Source: Hydrogenovibrio thermophilus
GTDB taxonomy: Bacteria; Pseudomonadota; Gammaproteobacteria; Thiomicrospirales; Thiomicrospiraceae
Reading direction: 5' to 3'
Assembly: GCF_004028275.1 (NCBI RefSeq)
Contig: NZ_CP035033.1
Span: 992,001 to 1,056,000, forward strand
DNA length: 64,000 nt
Part shown: positions 55,190-63,653 of the stretch, piece by piece
How positions within the stretch are numbered: the stretch's first letter is position 1
Layout: the number at the start of each line of letters is the position of its first letter
The notes under the pieces: generated by a model
The model's database searches: none
Told to the model about the DNA's origin: nothing
The model's input: only the letters and a program-made list of their open reading frames with translations
Translations under genes and position numbers: made by a program

Positions 55190-57067
55190 ATGAAATTTAA
55201 GACTTTGACCCTGGCGATTGCAACGGTAATCGCTTCCTCGGCTGTCCTGACCGGATGTGGTGGTGACGGTTCCGATGGTACTGACGGAACAGCCGGCACG
55301 GATGCCAATGCTTCCGCTGTTAAGTTTGCTTCCATCGCCCCGGCGGTGACCGAAGACGAACAAAATTCTATCCGTGCAACCGGCAGTGTCAATGTGGCTG
55401 GCGAAGAGCAAACGGTCAGCTATCAAACTTTGATTAAAACGGGCGACGTCAACAATGGTGAGACTTACGGGGTGGTCAAAGATTACCAGGATAACGTGAT
55501 TCAAGAATTGGACGGTTCCGCTTATTTGTGTAACGGTACGGATACTGGGAAAGGTTCCGGGCTGGATCATTTCTCGTTCTTGCAGAAAAACGGTAAAGTT
55601 TACATGGTTTCCCAGTTCGAATGTGGACCGGGTGCGATGTATATGAATGAATTGGAGCAGGCATCCGACGGGAAATTGACGGTTAAAGCCGATAGCTTGC
55701 AATTCATCAGTCAGAAAGACGACTTCGGTGGCTGGGTACACTGTGCCGGTATGACCACGCCATGGAATTCACATCTAGGGTCGGAAGAGTATCCGGCGGA
55801 TGCAAACCCTGCCGCTTCTTACCCTTATACGGCAAACAGCTACTATTCAGAAGTGACGGATAAGTTCTGGGGCGGGAATGCCGCCATGAATAACCCTTAT
55901 TATTATGGTTGGACGCCGGAAGTGACGATTGGTACTGATGGTACGCCTAACTATACCAAACATTACAGCATGGGGCGCTTTGCGCACGAGCTGGCTTACG
56001 TGATGCCGGATAAGAAAACGGTTTATTTGTCGGATGACGGTACCAATGTCGGGCTGTTCATGTTTGTGGCCGATACGGCGGAAGATTTAAGTGCCGGTAC
56101 TTTGTATGCCGCTAAATGGGTACAAACCTCGAGCGACGGTTCGAGCATGGGGCAGGCTGTTATCAAGTGGATTGATATGGGCCACGCGACGGATGCGGAT
56201 ATCAAAACAATCGTTGCAGCCAAGCCGGCTTTCTCAGATATTTTCGCCACCGAAGCGCCACAAGCAGATGGTTCCTGCGCAACTTCTGGATTTGTCAACG
56301 TCAATACCGAAGCTGGCAACGAATGTTTGCAATTGCAGGACGTCAATGGCGATACGGCTGTGGATGCCGCGGATGAAGCCATTGCCGCACGTTTGGAAAC
56401 ACGCCGTATGGCGGCTTATAAAGGTGCGACCACCGAGTTCCGTAAAGAAGAGGGTATTACCTTCAATCAGCGTGACAACAAGTTGTATATCGCCATGTCC
56501 GAAGTCGCTTACGGTATGGAAAGCAACGAGAAGAAAGGCGTCACTAATACCACGTATGACTTGGGTGGAAACAACGACATTCGCGTTGAATATAACCCTT
56601 GTGGTGCGGTTTATGCACTGGATGTCGCCACTAACTCAACCATTGGTTCCGATTATGTGGCCTACAGCATGAAAGGCTTGGTGAGTGGTACACCAGTGGA
56701 TTACTCCGGAACGGCTTTGGAAGGAAACACCTGTGATGTGGACGGAATCGCTAGCCCGGATAACGTTACCTTCTTGCAAGGTTCCGATATTCTGGTGATT
56801 GGGGAAGACACCAGCGCGCACCCGAACGATATGGTTTGGGCGTATAACATCAAAGACGGTTCCATGGAGCGTATCTTCACCGGTCCTTACGGTTCTGAAA
56901 CCACATCGCCTTTCTGGCATAAAGACATCAACGGTTTCGGTTACCTGACGGTGACGACGCAGCACCCATTCGGTGAAGTCAGCGGTTCTTATACGCGACC
57001 AGCCGGTGTTGAAACCAAGTCGGAAGCCGGTTACATCGGGCCGTTCGATTTCTCGGACGTCAAATAA
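55190..57067 (+). CDS. PhoX-like (DUF839) lipoprotein, probable alkaline phosphatase
   Basis: The 625-residue protein has a lipoprotein signal (LTGC, Cys23) and a Gly/Asp-rich spacer. A DUF839/PhoX-type beta-propeller follows. The stretch GGWVHCAGMTTPWNSHLGSEEY (Cys185 onward) corresponds to the NCAGG..TPW....EE core of PhoX, where Cys and Glu bind iron/calcium. A Ca-binding EF-hand-like loop with Asp at alternate positions lies at about 384-397 (DVNGDTAVDAAD). PhoX enzymes release phosphate from organic esters. Canonical PhoX is Tat-exported, whereas this one is lipidated, which is unusual. The Pho-box-like array upstream supports the role. Confidence 0.8.
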   Translation: MKFKTLTLAIATVIASSAVLTGCGGDGSDGTDGTAGTDANASAVKFASIAPAVTEDEQNSIRATGSVNVAGEEQTVSYQTLIKTGDVNNGETYGVVKDYQDNVIQELDGSAYLCNGTDTGKGSGLDHFSFLQKNGKVYMVSQFECGPGAMYMNELEQASDGKLTVKADSLQFISQKDDFGGWVHCAGMTTPWNSHLGSEEYPADANPAASYPYTANSYYSEVTDKFWGGNAAMNNPYYYGWTPEVTIGTDGTPNYTKHYSMGRFAHELAYVMPDKKTVYLSDDGTNVGLFMFVADTAEDLSAGTLYAAKWVQTSSDGSSMGQAVIKWIDMGHATDADIKTIVAAKPAFSDIFATEAPQADGSCATSGFVNVNTEAGNECLQLQDVNGDTAVDAADEAIAARLETRRMAAYKGATTEFRKEEGITFNQRDNKLYIAMSEVAYGMESNEKKGVTNTTYDLGGNNDIRVEYNPCGAVYALDVATNSTIGSDYVAYSMKGLVSGTPVDYSGTALEGNTCDVDGIASPDNVTFLQGSDILVIGEDTSAHPNDMVWAYNIKDGSMERIFTGPYGSETTSPFWHKDINGFGYLTVTTQHPFGEVSGSYTRPAGVETKSEAGYIGPFDFSDVK

Positions 57068-57106
57068 TCCGATTATCTCACTTGGCCGATCCTCGGCCAA
57101 TCTCAA

Positions 57107-57134
57107 CAAGCCTCGCCCTTCCGGCGGGGCTTTT
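57107..57134 (+). terminator. Terminator after the PhoX-like gene
   Basis: AGCCTCGC and a GCGGGGCT arm (one G-T pair) form a stem around CCTTCC, followed by four T residues. A second perfect hairpin (TTGGCCGA, loop TCC, at 57082-57100) lies just before it. The next gene starts 27 bp later, so partial read-through is possible. Confidence 0.75.
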
Positions 57135-57160
57135 GTGTTTCAGTGTAAAGAGTCAAAATT

Positions 57161-58918
57161 ATGATTGTTTCTTATTTTTTTAAAGTGGGGCTTTGGGCCT
57201 CTTTGGGTGTATCGGTCGCTGGTCTGACGGCCTGCTCTGGAACCAGTGGTTCCAAAACTCAAGACGTTGAAATCATCACGCTGGACGGCCCACAAACCGT
57301 CCAGCAGGTGACCGCCATGTTTGATGACGATTGGCTGTTGAACACGAAAGTGCATCACCGAGCCAGTAGCTACATCCCGTCCCAGTGTTACACCCGTACG
57401 GAAGGGCAAAACGGCAAGGTGCATAACCCATGCTTTACGTGTCATTCCACGCCAAAAGCACCGACCTATATCGACGACACCAGCTTTCAGATGGCCTATG
57501 AATTTCGTGATACGTCTCGAAAAAACCCTTGGATTAACTTGTTCAAGGATCGAACCGAAGCGGTGGCAAATATTTCCGATGACACCATTATGGAATACGT
57601 TCGTCAATCGAATTACTTTGATGAAGACGGGCGAATCATTCTGGCCGAAACCCTGAAAGACGTTCCTAAAAATTGGGATTTTAACGGTGACGGTGAATGG
57701 AACGGCTATCGTCCGGATTGTTATTTCAACTTCGACTCCGAGGGATTTGATCGAACGCCGAGCGGAGAGGATTCGGGCTGGCGTTCATTCGGTTACACCC
57801 CGTTTCTCGGGACTTTCTGGCCCACCAACGGCAGTACCGATGATGTGATTATGCGTCTGGCACCGGCTTTCCGAAAAGACGAAAACGGCGCTTGGGACCG
57901 AGATGTGTATCGTTTGAATTTGGCGATTGTCGAGGCCTTGATTAAACGCCGCAATGTTTCGATTCCACCGACCGACGAAACCCTATATCAGGTGGATTTG
58001 AACAAGGACGGTGAACTGGGGCAGGCCACTGAAGTGGTTTACGACTGGGCGCCTTTGGAAGGGCGGTACATGTCTTATGTCGGTCAAGCCAAACAACAAT
58101 TGGCGCAGAAGAAGGTGCACTTGGCTGGTGGTTTGTATCCGGAAGGCACTGAGTTCATTCACAGCGTTCGCTACATCGATTTCGATGAAAACGGTGATAT
58201 TCGAATGTCGCCGCGTTTCAAGGAATTGCGTTACGGTATTAAAACCAACTGGAACACCTATACGCAATTGCGGAACGTCGCGATGGAAGAGCTGAAAGAG
58301 GCGCATGATTTTCCGGACCGGTTGCGATATGTTCAAGGCTCGCCGGAAGGCGGCATGCTTAGCGGTGTCGGCTGGACATATCAAGGGTTCATCGAGGACC
58401 AGAACGGCGACTTGCGACCACAGAGTTATGAAGAGTCGTTGAACTGTATCGGCTGTCATGCCGGGATCAGTCAGACCACCGACACCAGTTTTGCCTTTCC
58501 GCGTAAACTGGACGCCGATGCCTTTCAAGGCGGTTGGTACCATTGGACGCAAAAAGGTCTGTCGGGCATTCCGGAACCGAAATGGTCGGACGGCACCTAT
58601 GAATATACCCAGTATTTGCTGGAAAACGGTTCCGGAAACGAGTTCCGCAATAACCCGGAAGTCATCGCCAAATTCTTCGATGAAAAGGGCGAGGTGAAGC
58701 CCGAGGCGTTGGAGCGACTGCATGGCGACATCGGTTATCTGTTGTTACCGTCTCCGGAACGGGCAAAGGCTTTGAACAAGGCCTATAAGGTGATTGTGGA
58801 TGAGCAAAGCTATATTTATGGTCGCACGCCACACATCAAATCCTTGAAAGACACTGTCTGGCTGGAACCGCCTGCGGATGAACCGACCGGTGTGAAGGAA
58901 GCGGTATTGATTCCGTAA
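57161..58918 (+). CDS. Dihaem c-type lipoprotein of unknown function
   Basis: The 585-residue protein has a lipoprotein signal (LTAC, Cys25) and two haem-attachment motifs, CFTCH at 91-95 and CIGCH at 429-433. They are separated by 338 residues of largely hydrophilic sequence. Two Asp-rich, EF-hand-like loops are visible (DFNGDGEWNG near 174 and DLNKDGELGQ near 280). The haem spacing does not match the dihaem peroxidase family. It lies 93 bp after the PhoX-like gene on the same strand. I do not recognise a named family; periplasmic electron transfer or a haem-dependent oxidase is an inference. A shared terminator with recN follows. Confidence 0.8.
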   Translation: MIVSYFFKVGLWASLGVSVAGLTACSGTSGSKTQDVEIITLDGPQTVQQVTAMFDDDWLLNTKVHHRASSYIPSQCYTRTEGQNGKVHNPCFTCHSTPKAPTYIDDTSFQMAYEFRDTSRKNPWINLFKDRTEAVANISDDTIMEYVRQSNYFDEDGRIILAETLKDVPKNWDFNGDGEWNGYRPDCYFNFDSEGFDRTPSGEDSGWRSFGYTPFLGTFWPTNGSTDDVIMRLAPAFRKDENGAWDRDVYRLNLAIVEALIKRRNVSIPPTDETLYQVDLNKDGELGQATEVVYDWAPLEGRYMSYVGQAKQQLAQKKVHLAGGLYPEGTEFIHSVRYIDFDENGDIRMSPRFKELRYGIKTNWNTYTQLRNVAMEELKEAHDFPDRLRYVQGSPEGGMLSGVGWTYQGFIEDQNGDLRPQSYEESLNCIGCHAGISQTTDTSFAFPRKLDADAFQGGWYHWTQKGLSGIPEPKWSDGTYEYTQYLLENGSGNEFRNNPEVIAKFFDEKGEVKPEALERLHGDIGYLLLPSPERAKALNKAYKVIVDEQSYIYGRTPHIKSLKDTVWLEPPADEPTGVKEAVLIP

Positions 58919-58944
58919 AACCAAACTGATTCAATCAACACCAT

Positions 58945-58973
58945 AAAAAAACCGGGCCATGCCCGGTTTTTTT
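58945..58973. terminator. Bidirectional terminator between the dihaem lipoprotein gene and recN
   Basis: ACCGGGC and GCCCGGT form a GC-rich stem around CAT, flanked by a run of A on the left and seven T on the right. This works for both convergent genes. Confidence 0.9.
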
Positions 58974-58990
58974 ATGGAAAGCCCAATTGT

Positions 58991-60673
58991 TCAGGCGCGG
59001 GTTTGCTGCGCCGTTTGTTGAGCTAAACTGAGCATTTCTTCCGCGTGTTTCAGCGTTTGCTCGGTGATTTTCATGCCGCCGAGCATCCGCGCCAATTCCT
59101 CAATCCGCGCGTCGTCATCCAGTTGGGTGACTTGGGTTTTAGTTTGGTCGTTTTCGGTATGTTTGCGGATAATGAGTTGCTGGTCGCCGTATGCCGCCAC
59201 TTGTGCCAAGTGAGTGATGGAAAAAACCTGACGATGACGCCCCAGTTGTTGCATTTTTTGACCGACCACCTCGGCGATGCCGCCGCCGATGCCGACATCG
59301 ACCTCATCGAAAATCATCGACGGCAAACTGGCGACTTCGGCGCTGGCCACTTGAATCGCCAAGCTAATGCGGGAAAGCTCTCCGCCGGAAGCGACTTTTG
59401 CCAAGGGTTGCAGTGGCTGACCTTTATTGGCGGTGACCTGGAAGTGCACCTGATCCAATCCGAGTTTGCTGGCTTTGTCGGTGGTGTTGACATCGATTTG
59501 GAACAAGCCGTTTTCCATGCCCAATGTGTGCATGGACGCGGTGACATTCTCGCTCAGGCGTTTGGCGGCCTGGGTGCGTGATGTATGCAGCTTTGAGGCC
59601 TGTTGGGTGAATGCCGACCAGGCCTGGTCGATTTCCTGTTTCAAGGTGTCGAGCGAGGCGCCGGAGTCGCTCAGTTCGGCCAGCGCATCACGAATTTCCT
59701 GATGTTTGGTGATCAGTTGCTCCGGGTCGAGTTGGTATTTTTTCGCCAGCCCAAACAGTTCGGACAGGCGTTCATCGACTGCTTGCAAGCGTTCCGGGTC
59801 CAGTTCGACGTGATGGTTTTGCGCTTGAATGTCGTCGGCCACGGCCTGACAGTCGATTTGAATGGAGTTGAGTTGCGCCAGCGCTTCGGCCAGTTGCGGT
59901 GAAAACTCGCTGACGTTTTCCAACTCGGAAATGGCTTGCGACAGTTTATGGGTCAAACCGTCGTCGCCTTCAATCGCTTCATAGGCGTTGTACACCGATT
60001 GTTTGATTTCGCTGGCATGCGACAAGGTGTTTTGTTCATCCGATAAGGTTTCGAATTCATCGGCTTGCGGCTGCACCTTATCGAATTCCGACAATTGAAA
60101 TTCCAATAATTCCAGTTTGCTCTGGCGGTCCGCTTGCGAGGCGTGCAGTTCTTCGTAGCGTCGGTTCAATATTTGCCAGGCCTGGTAGGATTCGGCCGTT
60201 TCCGCCAGCTGGTCGTCGTGCTTGGCGTAAGCGTCCAGAAGCGCCAGTTGCTTGCTGGTGTGCATCAGGGTCTGGTGTTCGTGTTGACCGTGAATGTCAA
60301 TCAGCAGGGCACTCAGGCTTTTCAGTTGGCTAACGGAAGCGGGCAGTCCGTTGATGTAAGCTTTGGAGCGCCCTTCGGATGAGAGCGTACGGCGTAGCAG
60401 ACAGCTGTTGTCTTCATCCAGTTCGTTTTCGGTTAACCAGTTTTGGACGTCCGGTAAATGGGTAATGTCAAAATCGGCGGTGATGTCCGCTTTGGGTGTG
60501 CCATGGCGAACCAGCGCGCTGTCGGCGCGTTCGCCCAACGCCAGCCCGAGGGCATCCAGCAAAATCGATTTACCGGCGCCGGTTTCACCCGTCAAGGTGG
60601 TGAAACCGGATTCGAAATTCAGGTGCAGTTTTTCAATCAAGGCCAGGTTTTGAATGGTCAGTTCTTGTAGCAT
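58991..60673 (-). CDS. recN: DNA repair protein RecN
   Basis: RecN is an SMC-like ATPase that acts at double-strand breaks. The 560-residue protein has Walker A GETGAGKSILLDAL (about 30-43), a central coiled-coil region (about 150-370) and a C-terminal ATPase half with SGGELSRISLAIQV and FDEVDVGIGGG. Length matches E. coli (553). Two CCAGGCCTGG copies (59618, 60176) lie within it. It follows nadK on the minus strand with a 37-bp gap, a known arrangement. Confidence 0.96.
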   Translation of the reverse strand: MLQELTIQNLALIEKLHLNFESGFTTLTGETGAGKSILLDALGLALGERADSALVRHGTPKADITADFDITHLPDVQNWLTENELDEDNSCLLRRTLSSEGRSKAYINGLPASVSQLKSLSALLIDIHGQHEHQTLMHTSKQLALLDAYAKHDDQLAETAESYQAWQILNRRYEELHASQADRQSKLELLEFQLSEFDKVQPQADEFETLSDEQNTLSHASEIKQSVYNAYEAIEGDDGLTHKLSQAISELENVSEFSPQLAEALAQLNSIQIDCQAVADDIQAQNHHVELDPERLQAVDERLSELFGLAKKYQLDPEQLITKHQEIRDALAELSDSGASLDTLKQEIDQAWSAFTQQASKLHTSRTQAAKRLSENVTASMHTLGMENGLFQIDVNTTDKASKLGLDQVHFQVTANKGQPLQPLAKVASGGELSRISLAIQVASAEVASLPSMIFDEVDVGIGGGIAEVVGQKMQQLGRHRQVFSITHLAQVAAYGDQQLIIRKHTENDQTKTQVTQLDDDARIEELARMLGGMKITEQTLKHAEEMLSLAQQTAQQTRA

Positions 60674-60710
60674 GTCGCTCCTAAGTTGCTCGGTGCCTGT
60701 GACGGCGCAT

Positions 60711-61586
60711 TTACAGCTTTTGTCCCCAGTTGAGTTTGGCTCTTAGCAGTTCGTAATGATCATGGTTTTTCGGGTGGACCATTTTAATGAAATTGGGGTG
60801 ACGCGTCACGATGGTTTCGTAGTGTGCCATAAATTGAAAGGAACGCTGGCCGTCGCAAATGATGGACGCCACGCTGCAGCAGTTGGCGTGCGGTCGAATC
60901 AGAACTTCGCTGTCGCCGGACACCACCACCGGGCGGTTACTCATGGTGTGCGGGTTGATGGAGACCAGTGAAATCACATTCAAGCCGGCGTCGACAATCG
61001 GGCCGCCGGCGGATAGTGAATAGGCGGTGGAGCCGGTTGGCGTGGAGACGATCAGGCCATCCGAGCGTTGGCTGTTCAGAAAACGGTTGTCGACGAAGGT
61101 TTCGAATTCGATCATGCGCGGCGAATCGTTTTTGTGCAGCACCACATCGTTAAAGGCCACTTCTTCAAACAGGGTTTCGCCGTCTTTTTTGATGACAACT
61201 TTTAACAGTGTGCGTTCTTCGCATTGGTAATCATCGGCCAGCACTTCGTCCAGGGTGTCAAGCATGGTGTCGGGTGACACGTCGGTTAAAAAGCCCAAAC
61301 GCCCGAGGTTGATGCCGAGAATCGGAATGTTGTAATTGACGATGGAACGCGCCACGTCGAGAAAGGTGCCATCGCCGCCGACGACAATCGCGAAATCGAT
61401 GGTTTCCAGCAGTTCGGAACGTTCCTGGCGTTCAATGCCGTAACGGTCAATGGGAAAATCCGAGCAGGAGCGTTGATCCAGCAACACGCGCTTGTCTTTT
61501 TCCTGAAAGTACAGAATCAGCTTATCAATCACTTCCCAGGACTGAATGCCGTTGTATTTGGCGAAAATTCCGATTTTACTGAACAT
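60711..61586 (-). CDS. nadK: NAD kinase
   Basis: NadK phosphorylates NAD to NADP. The 291-residue protein has the GGDGT motif with the catalytic Asp (VVGGDGTFLDVAR, about 69-81), the NDVVLH...P motif, and the glycine-rich loop STPTGSTAYSLSAGGP (about 178-193). Length equals the E. coli enzyme (292). It is divergent from hrcA and followed by recN, as in many gammaproteobacteria (grpE/nadK/recN neighbourhood). Confidence 0.96.
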   Translation of the reverse strand: MFSKIGIFAKYNGIQSWEVIDKLILYFQEKDKRVLLDQRSCSDFPIDRYGIERQERSELLETIDFAIVVGGDGTFLDVARSIVNYNIPILGINLGRLGFLTDVSPDTMLDTLDEVLADDYQCEERTLLKVVIKKDGETLFEEVAFNDVVLHKNDSPRMIEFETFVDNRFLNSQRSDGLIVSTPTGSTAYSLSAGGPIVDAGLNVISLVSINPHTMSNRPVVVSGDSEVLIRPHANCCSVASIICDGQRSFQFMAHYETIVTRHPNFIKMVHPKNHDHYELLRAKLNWGQKL

Positions 61587-61637
61587 GCGTTATATCCTTC
61601 GTCGAGCGGGTTGACAGTCGTTGGTCGTCATCCGCCT

Positions 61638-61666
61638 CTTGAAAATTTCCGTTTTATACCCATAAT
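61638..61666 (+). promoter_or_regulatory. Sigma-32-like promoter of hrcA
   Basis: CTTGAAA (61638-61644) and CCCATAAT (61659-61666) are separated by 14 bp and match the heat-shock sigma-32 pattern CTTGAAA-N13-15-CCCCATnT well. Confidence 0.75.
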
Positions 61667-61712
61667 GCTTTTGAGTCCAATTTATGAGCTAGAATATTAA
61701 GCATCATTTTAC

Positions 61713-61739
61713 GTTAAGCAAGTACTATTTTTGCCTAAC
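61713..61739. promoter_or_regulatory. CIRCE-like inverted repeat in the hrcA leader
   Basis: GTTAAGCAA and TTGCCTAAC are 9-bp arms with one mismatch and a 9-bp spacer. That is exactly the geometry of the HrcA operator CIRCE (TTAGCACTC-N9-GAGTGCTAA), but the sequence differs. It lies 34 bp before the hrcA ATG and downstream of the promoter, where HrcA binding would repress. Confidence 0.45.
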
Positions 61740-61773
61740 ATCCGTTAAAGAATGACGAGTGTCGCTGCGCTGT

Positions 61774-62802
61774 ATGAACTTGAATGAACGATCACAACTG
61801 CTTTTCAAACACTTAATGGTATTATACCTGAATGAGGGACGGCCCGTCGGGTCATCCGTGCTGGCGAAAATGCCGGACGTTTCGGTCAGTTCCGCCACCA
61901 TTCGTAATGTCATGGCAGACCTGGAAAGGATGGGGCTGATTCATTCGCCGCACACCTCCGCGGGACGCGTACCCACCGAGCACGGCTTTAGGGTGTTTGT
62001 GGATTCGATCCTGACGGTGCAGCCGTTGAATGCCTCGTCGATGAAGCAAATCGAACAAGGCTTCGATAAAGCGCAAACTCAGGAGGAGTTGCTGGGTTCC
62101 GCCTCGCAGATTTTGTCCGGCTTGACGGGCATGGCGAGTTTGGTGATGCTGCCGAACCAAGAACAGGAAGTCTTGCGCCATATCGACTTTGTGCGTTTGA
62201 ACGACAAGCGCGCTTTGGTGGTGCTGGTGCTGAACGACTTGGATGTTCAAAACCGGGTCATCGAATTTGACGAGCCGGTGTCGGCCTCGCATTTGGAACA
62301 GGCGGGCAACTACCTGAACGCGCATTTCGCCGGCCGTCACCTGTATGAAGTCAAACAACTGCTGGTGCAGCGCATGGACGAGTTGCGCAAAACCATGGAC
62401 CAGCTGATGGTGTCGATTGTCGAAGCCACTGATGAAGTCATTGACGACAAAATGAAGCAGGGCATGCCGTATTTTATTTCCGGTCAGACCAATTTGTTGA
62501 ATTACGACGAACTGGCCGATGCCGAAAAGCTGCGCGCCTTGTTTCAATCCTTCGAAGAGCATTCCGATATGCTCAATCTGCTCAATAAAAGCATGCAGGC
62601 CAAGGGCGTTCAAGTTTTTATCGGCCAGGAATGCGGCAATGAAAGTTATCAGAACTGCAGCGTCATCACTACGCCTTACGAGCGTGACGGCGAAGTGATG
62701 GGCGTGCTGGGTGTGGTCGGGCCGAGTCGAATGCCGTACGATAAAATCGTGCCGCGTGTCGATATGACCGCACGGATTCTCAGCTCCCTACTCAATAAGT
62801 GA
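61774..62802 (+). CDS. hrcA: Heat-inducible transcription repressor HrcA
   Basis: HrcA represses class I heat-shock genes by binding CIRCE operators. The 342-residue protein has an N-terminal winged helix-turn-helix (about 5-75; SSATIRNVMADLERMGLIHSPHTSAGRVPTEHGFRVFVD) and a C-terminal dimerisation domain with GVLGVVGPSRMPYDKIVP. The ATG at 61774 gives the usual N terminus; a GTG 15 bp upstream is less likely. It stands just before grpE-dnaK. A CCAGGCCTGG terminator-like palindrome follows its stop. Confidence 0.95.
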   Translation: MNLNERSQLLFKHLMVLYLNEGRPVGSSVLAKMPDVSVSSATIRNVMADLERMGLIHSPHTSAGRVPTEHGFRVFVDSILTVQPLNASSMKQIEQGFDKAQTQEELLGSASQILSGLTGMASLVMLPNQEQEVLRHIDFVRLNDKRALVVLVLNDLDVQNRVIEFDEPVSASHLEQAGNYLNAHFAGRHLYEVKQLLVQRMDELRKTMDQLMVSIVEATDEVIDDKMKQGMPYFISGQTNLLNYDELADAEKLRALFQSFEEHSDMLNLLNKSMQAKGVQVFIGQECGNESYQNCSVITTPYERDGEVMGVLGVVGPSRMPYDKIVPRVDMTARILSSLLNK

Positions 62803-62819
62803 TCAACACGGAATCATCC

Positions 62820-62843
62820 AAAACGACCAGGCCTGGTCGTTTT
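62820..62843. terminator. 24-bp perfect palindrome with CCAGGCCTGG core after hrcA
   Basis: The core is flanked by ACGA/TCGT and by A and T runs in a perfect palindrome 17 bp after the hrcA stop. It resembles the elements at 28820 and 50532 and probably ends hrcA transcription, leaving grpE to its own promoter. Confidence 0.75.
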
Positions 62844-62914
62844 CGGGATTGCGCGGAACGACACCGTCCTGAATCGTCTTCGCAAAATTTAATGCAAAAA
62901 ATTCATTTTGGGCG

Positions 62915-62942
62915 CTTGAAACCCTGAAAAGCGTCCTTATAA
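62915..62942 (+). promoter_or_regulatory. Sigma-32-like promoter of grpE
   Basis: CTTGAAA (62915) and CCTTATAA (62935) are separated by 13 bp, ending 39 bp before the grpE ATG. The -35 is a perfect sigma-32 match, the -10 an approximate one. Confidence 0.65.
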
Positions 62943-62981
62943 ACCCCCTGATTTTACAGTTATCAACTTCTGGAGATTTTT

Positions 62982-63539
62982 ATGTCTGAAAACAAGGCAG
63001 AACTGAACGAAGAACACATTCCAACGGCGGAAGACGGTGTTTCCGAAGAAACCCACCAAGCCGAAGACGCCGTCGAACATGACCTGGAAGCGATGTTGGA
63101 CGAGGCCAAAAAAGAAGCCGATGCGCAAAAAGAGTTGGCGCTGCGCACCCTGGCCGATATGGAAAACTTAAAACGTCGTACCCGTTTGGACGTGGAAAAC
63201 GCGCATAAATTTGCGTTGGAAAAATTCGTTGGCGAATTGCTGCCGGTATTGGATTCCATGGAAATGGGCTTGGACGCGGCATCGAAAGATGATGCCTCCG
63301 CGGACAGCATCCGTGAAGGCTTGGATATGACATTCAAGCAATTCCTGGACGTGATGCAGAAGTTCAATGTGGAGCGTGTGGACCCGGCGGGCGAGAAGTT
63401 TGACCCGCAATTGCACGAAGCCATGACCATGGTGCCGTCGCCGGATCACGAATCGCAATCGGTGATTGAAGTCTTCCAGAAAGGCTATGTTCTGAACGAG
63501 CGTCTGGTCCGTCCGGCGCGTGTTGTGGTGGCGCAATAA
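62982..63539 (+). CDS. grpE: Nucleotide exchange factor GrpE
   Basis: GrpE releases ADP from DnaK. The 185-residue protein has an acidic N terminus (1-45), a long coiled-coil helix (about 45-100; LRTLADMENLKRRTRLDVENAHKF) and a C-terminal beta-wing domain (VERVDPAGEKFDPQLHEAMTMV; VIEVFQKGYVLNERLVRPARVVVA). It precedes dnaK with a 156-bp gap that holds its own promoter. Length fits the family (about 197 in E. coli). TGGAG lies upstream of the ATG. Confidence 0.97.
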   Translation: MSENKAELNEEHIPTAEDGVSEETHQAEDAVEHDLEAMLDEAKKEADAQKELALRTLADMENLKRRTRLDVENAHKFALEKFVGELLPVLDSMEMGLDAASKDDASADSIREGLDMTFKQFLDVMQKFNVERVDPAGEKFDPQLHEAMTMVPSPDHESQSVIEVFQKGYVLNERLVRPARVVVAQ

Positions 63540-63589
63540 GCGGTAAACGGCCAAGGGCGAAAAAATACGAAAAAACTTTCGATGCCGCC

Positions 63590-63616
63590 CTTGAATAATC
63601 TCAGGCGCCCCCTATA
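63590..63616 (+). promoter_or_regulatory. Sigma-32-like promoter of dnaK
   Basis: CTTGAAT (63590) and CCCCTATA (63609) are separated by 12 bp. The pattern agrees with heat-shock promoters, and dnaK starts 79 bp downstream. No canonical CIRCE was found in this gap. Confidence 0.7.
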
Positions 63617-63653
63617 TAAAAGCTAACACAAAAAACTTTACGTATTAATTTGA

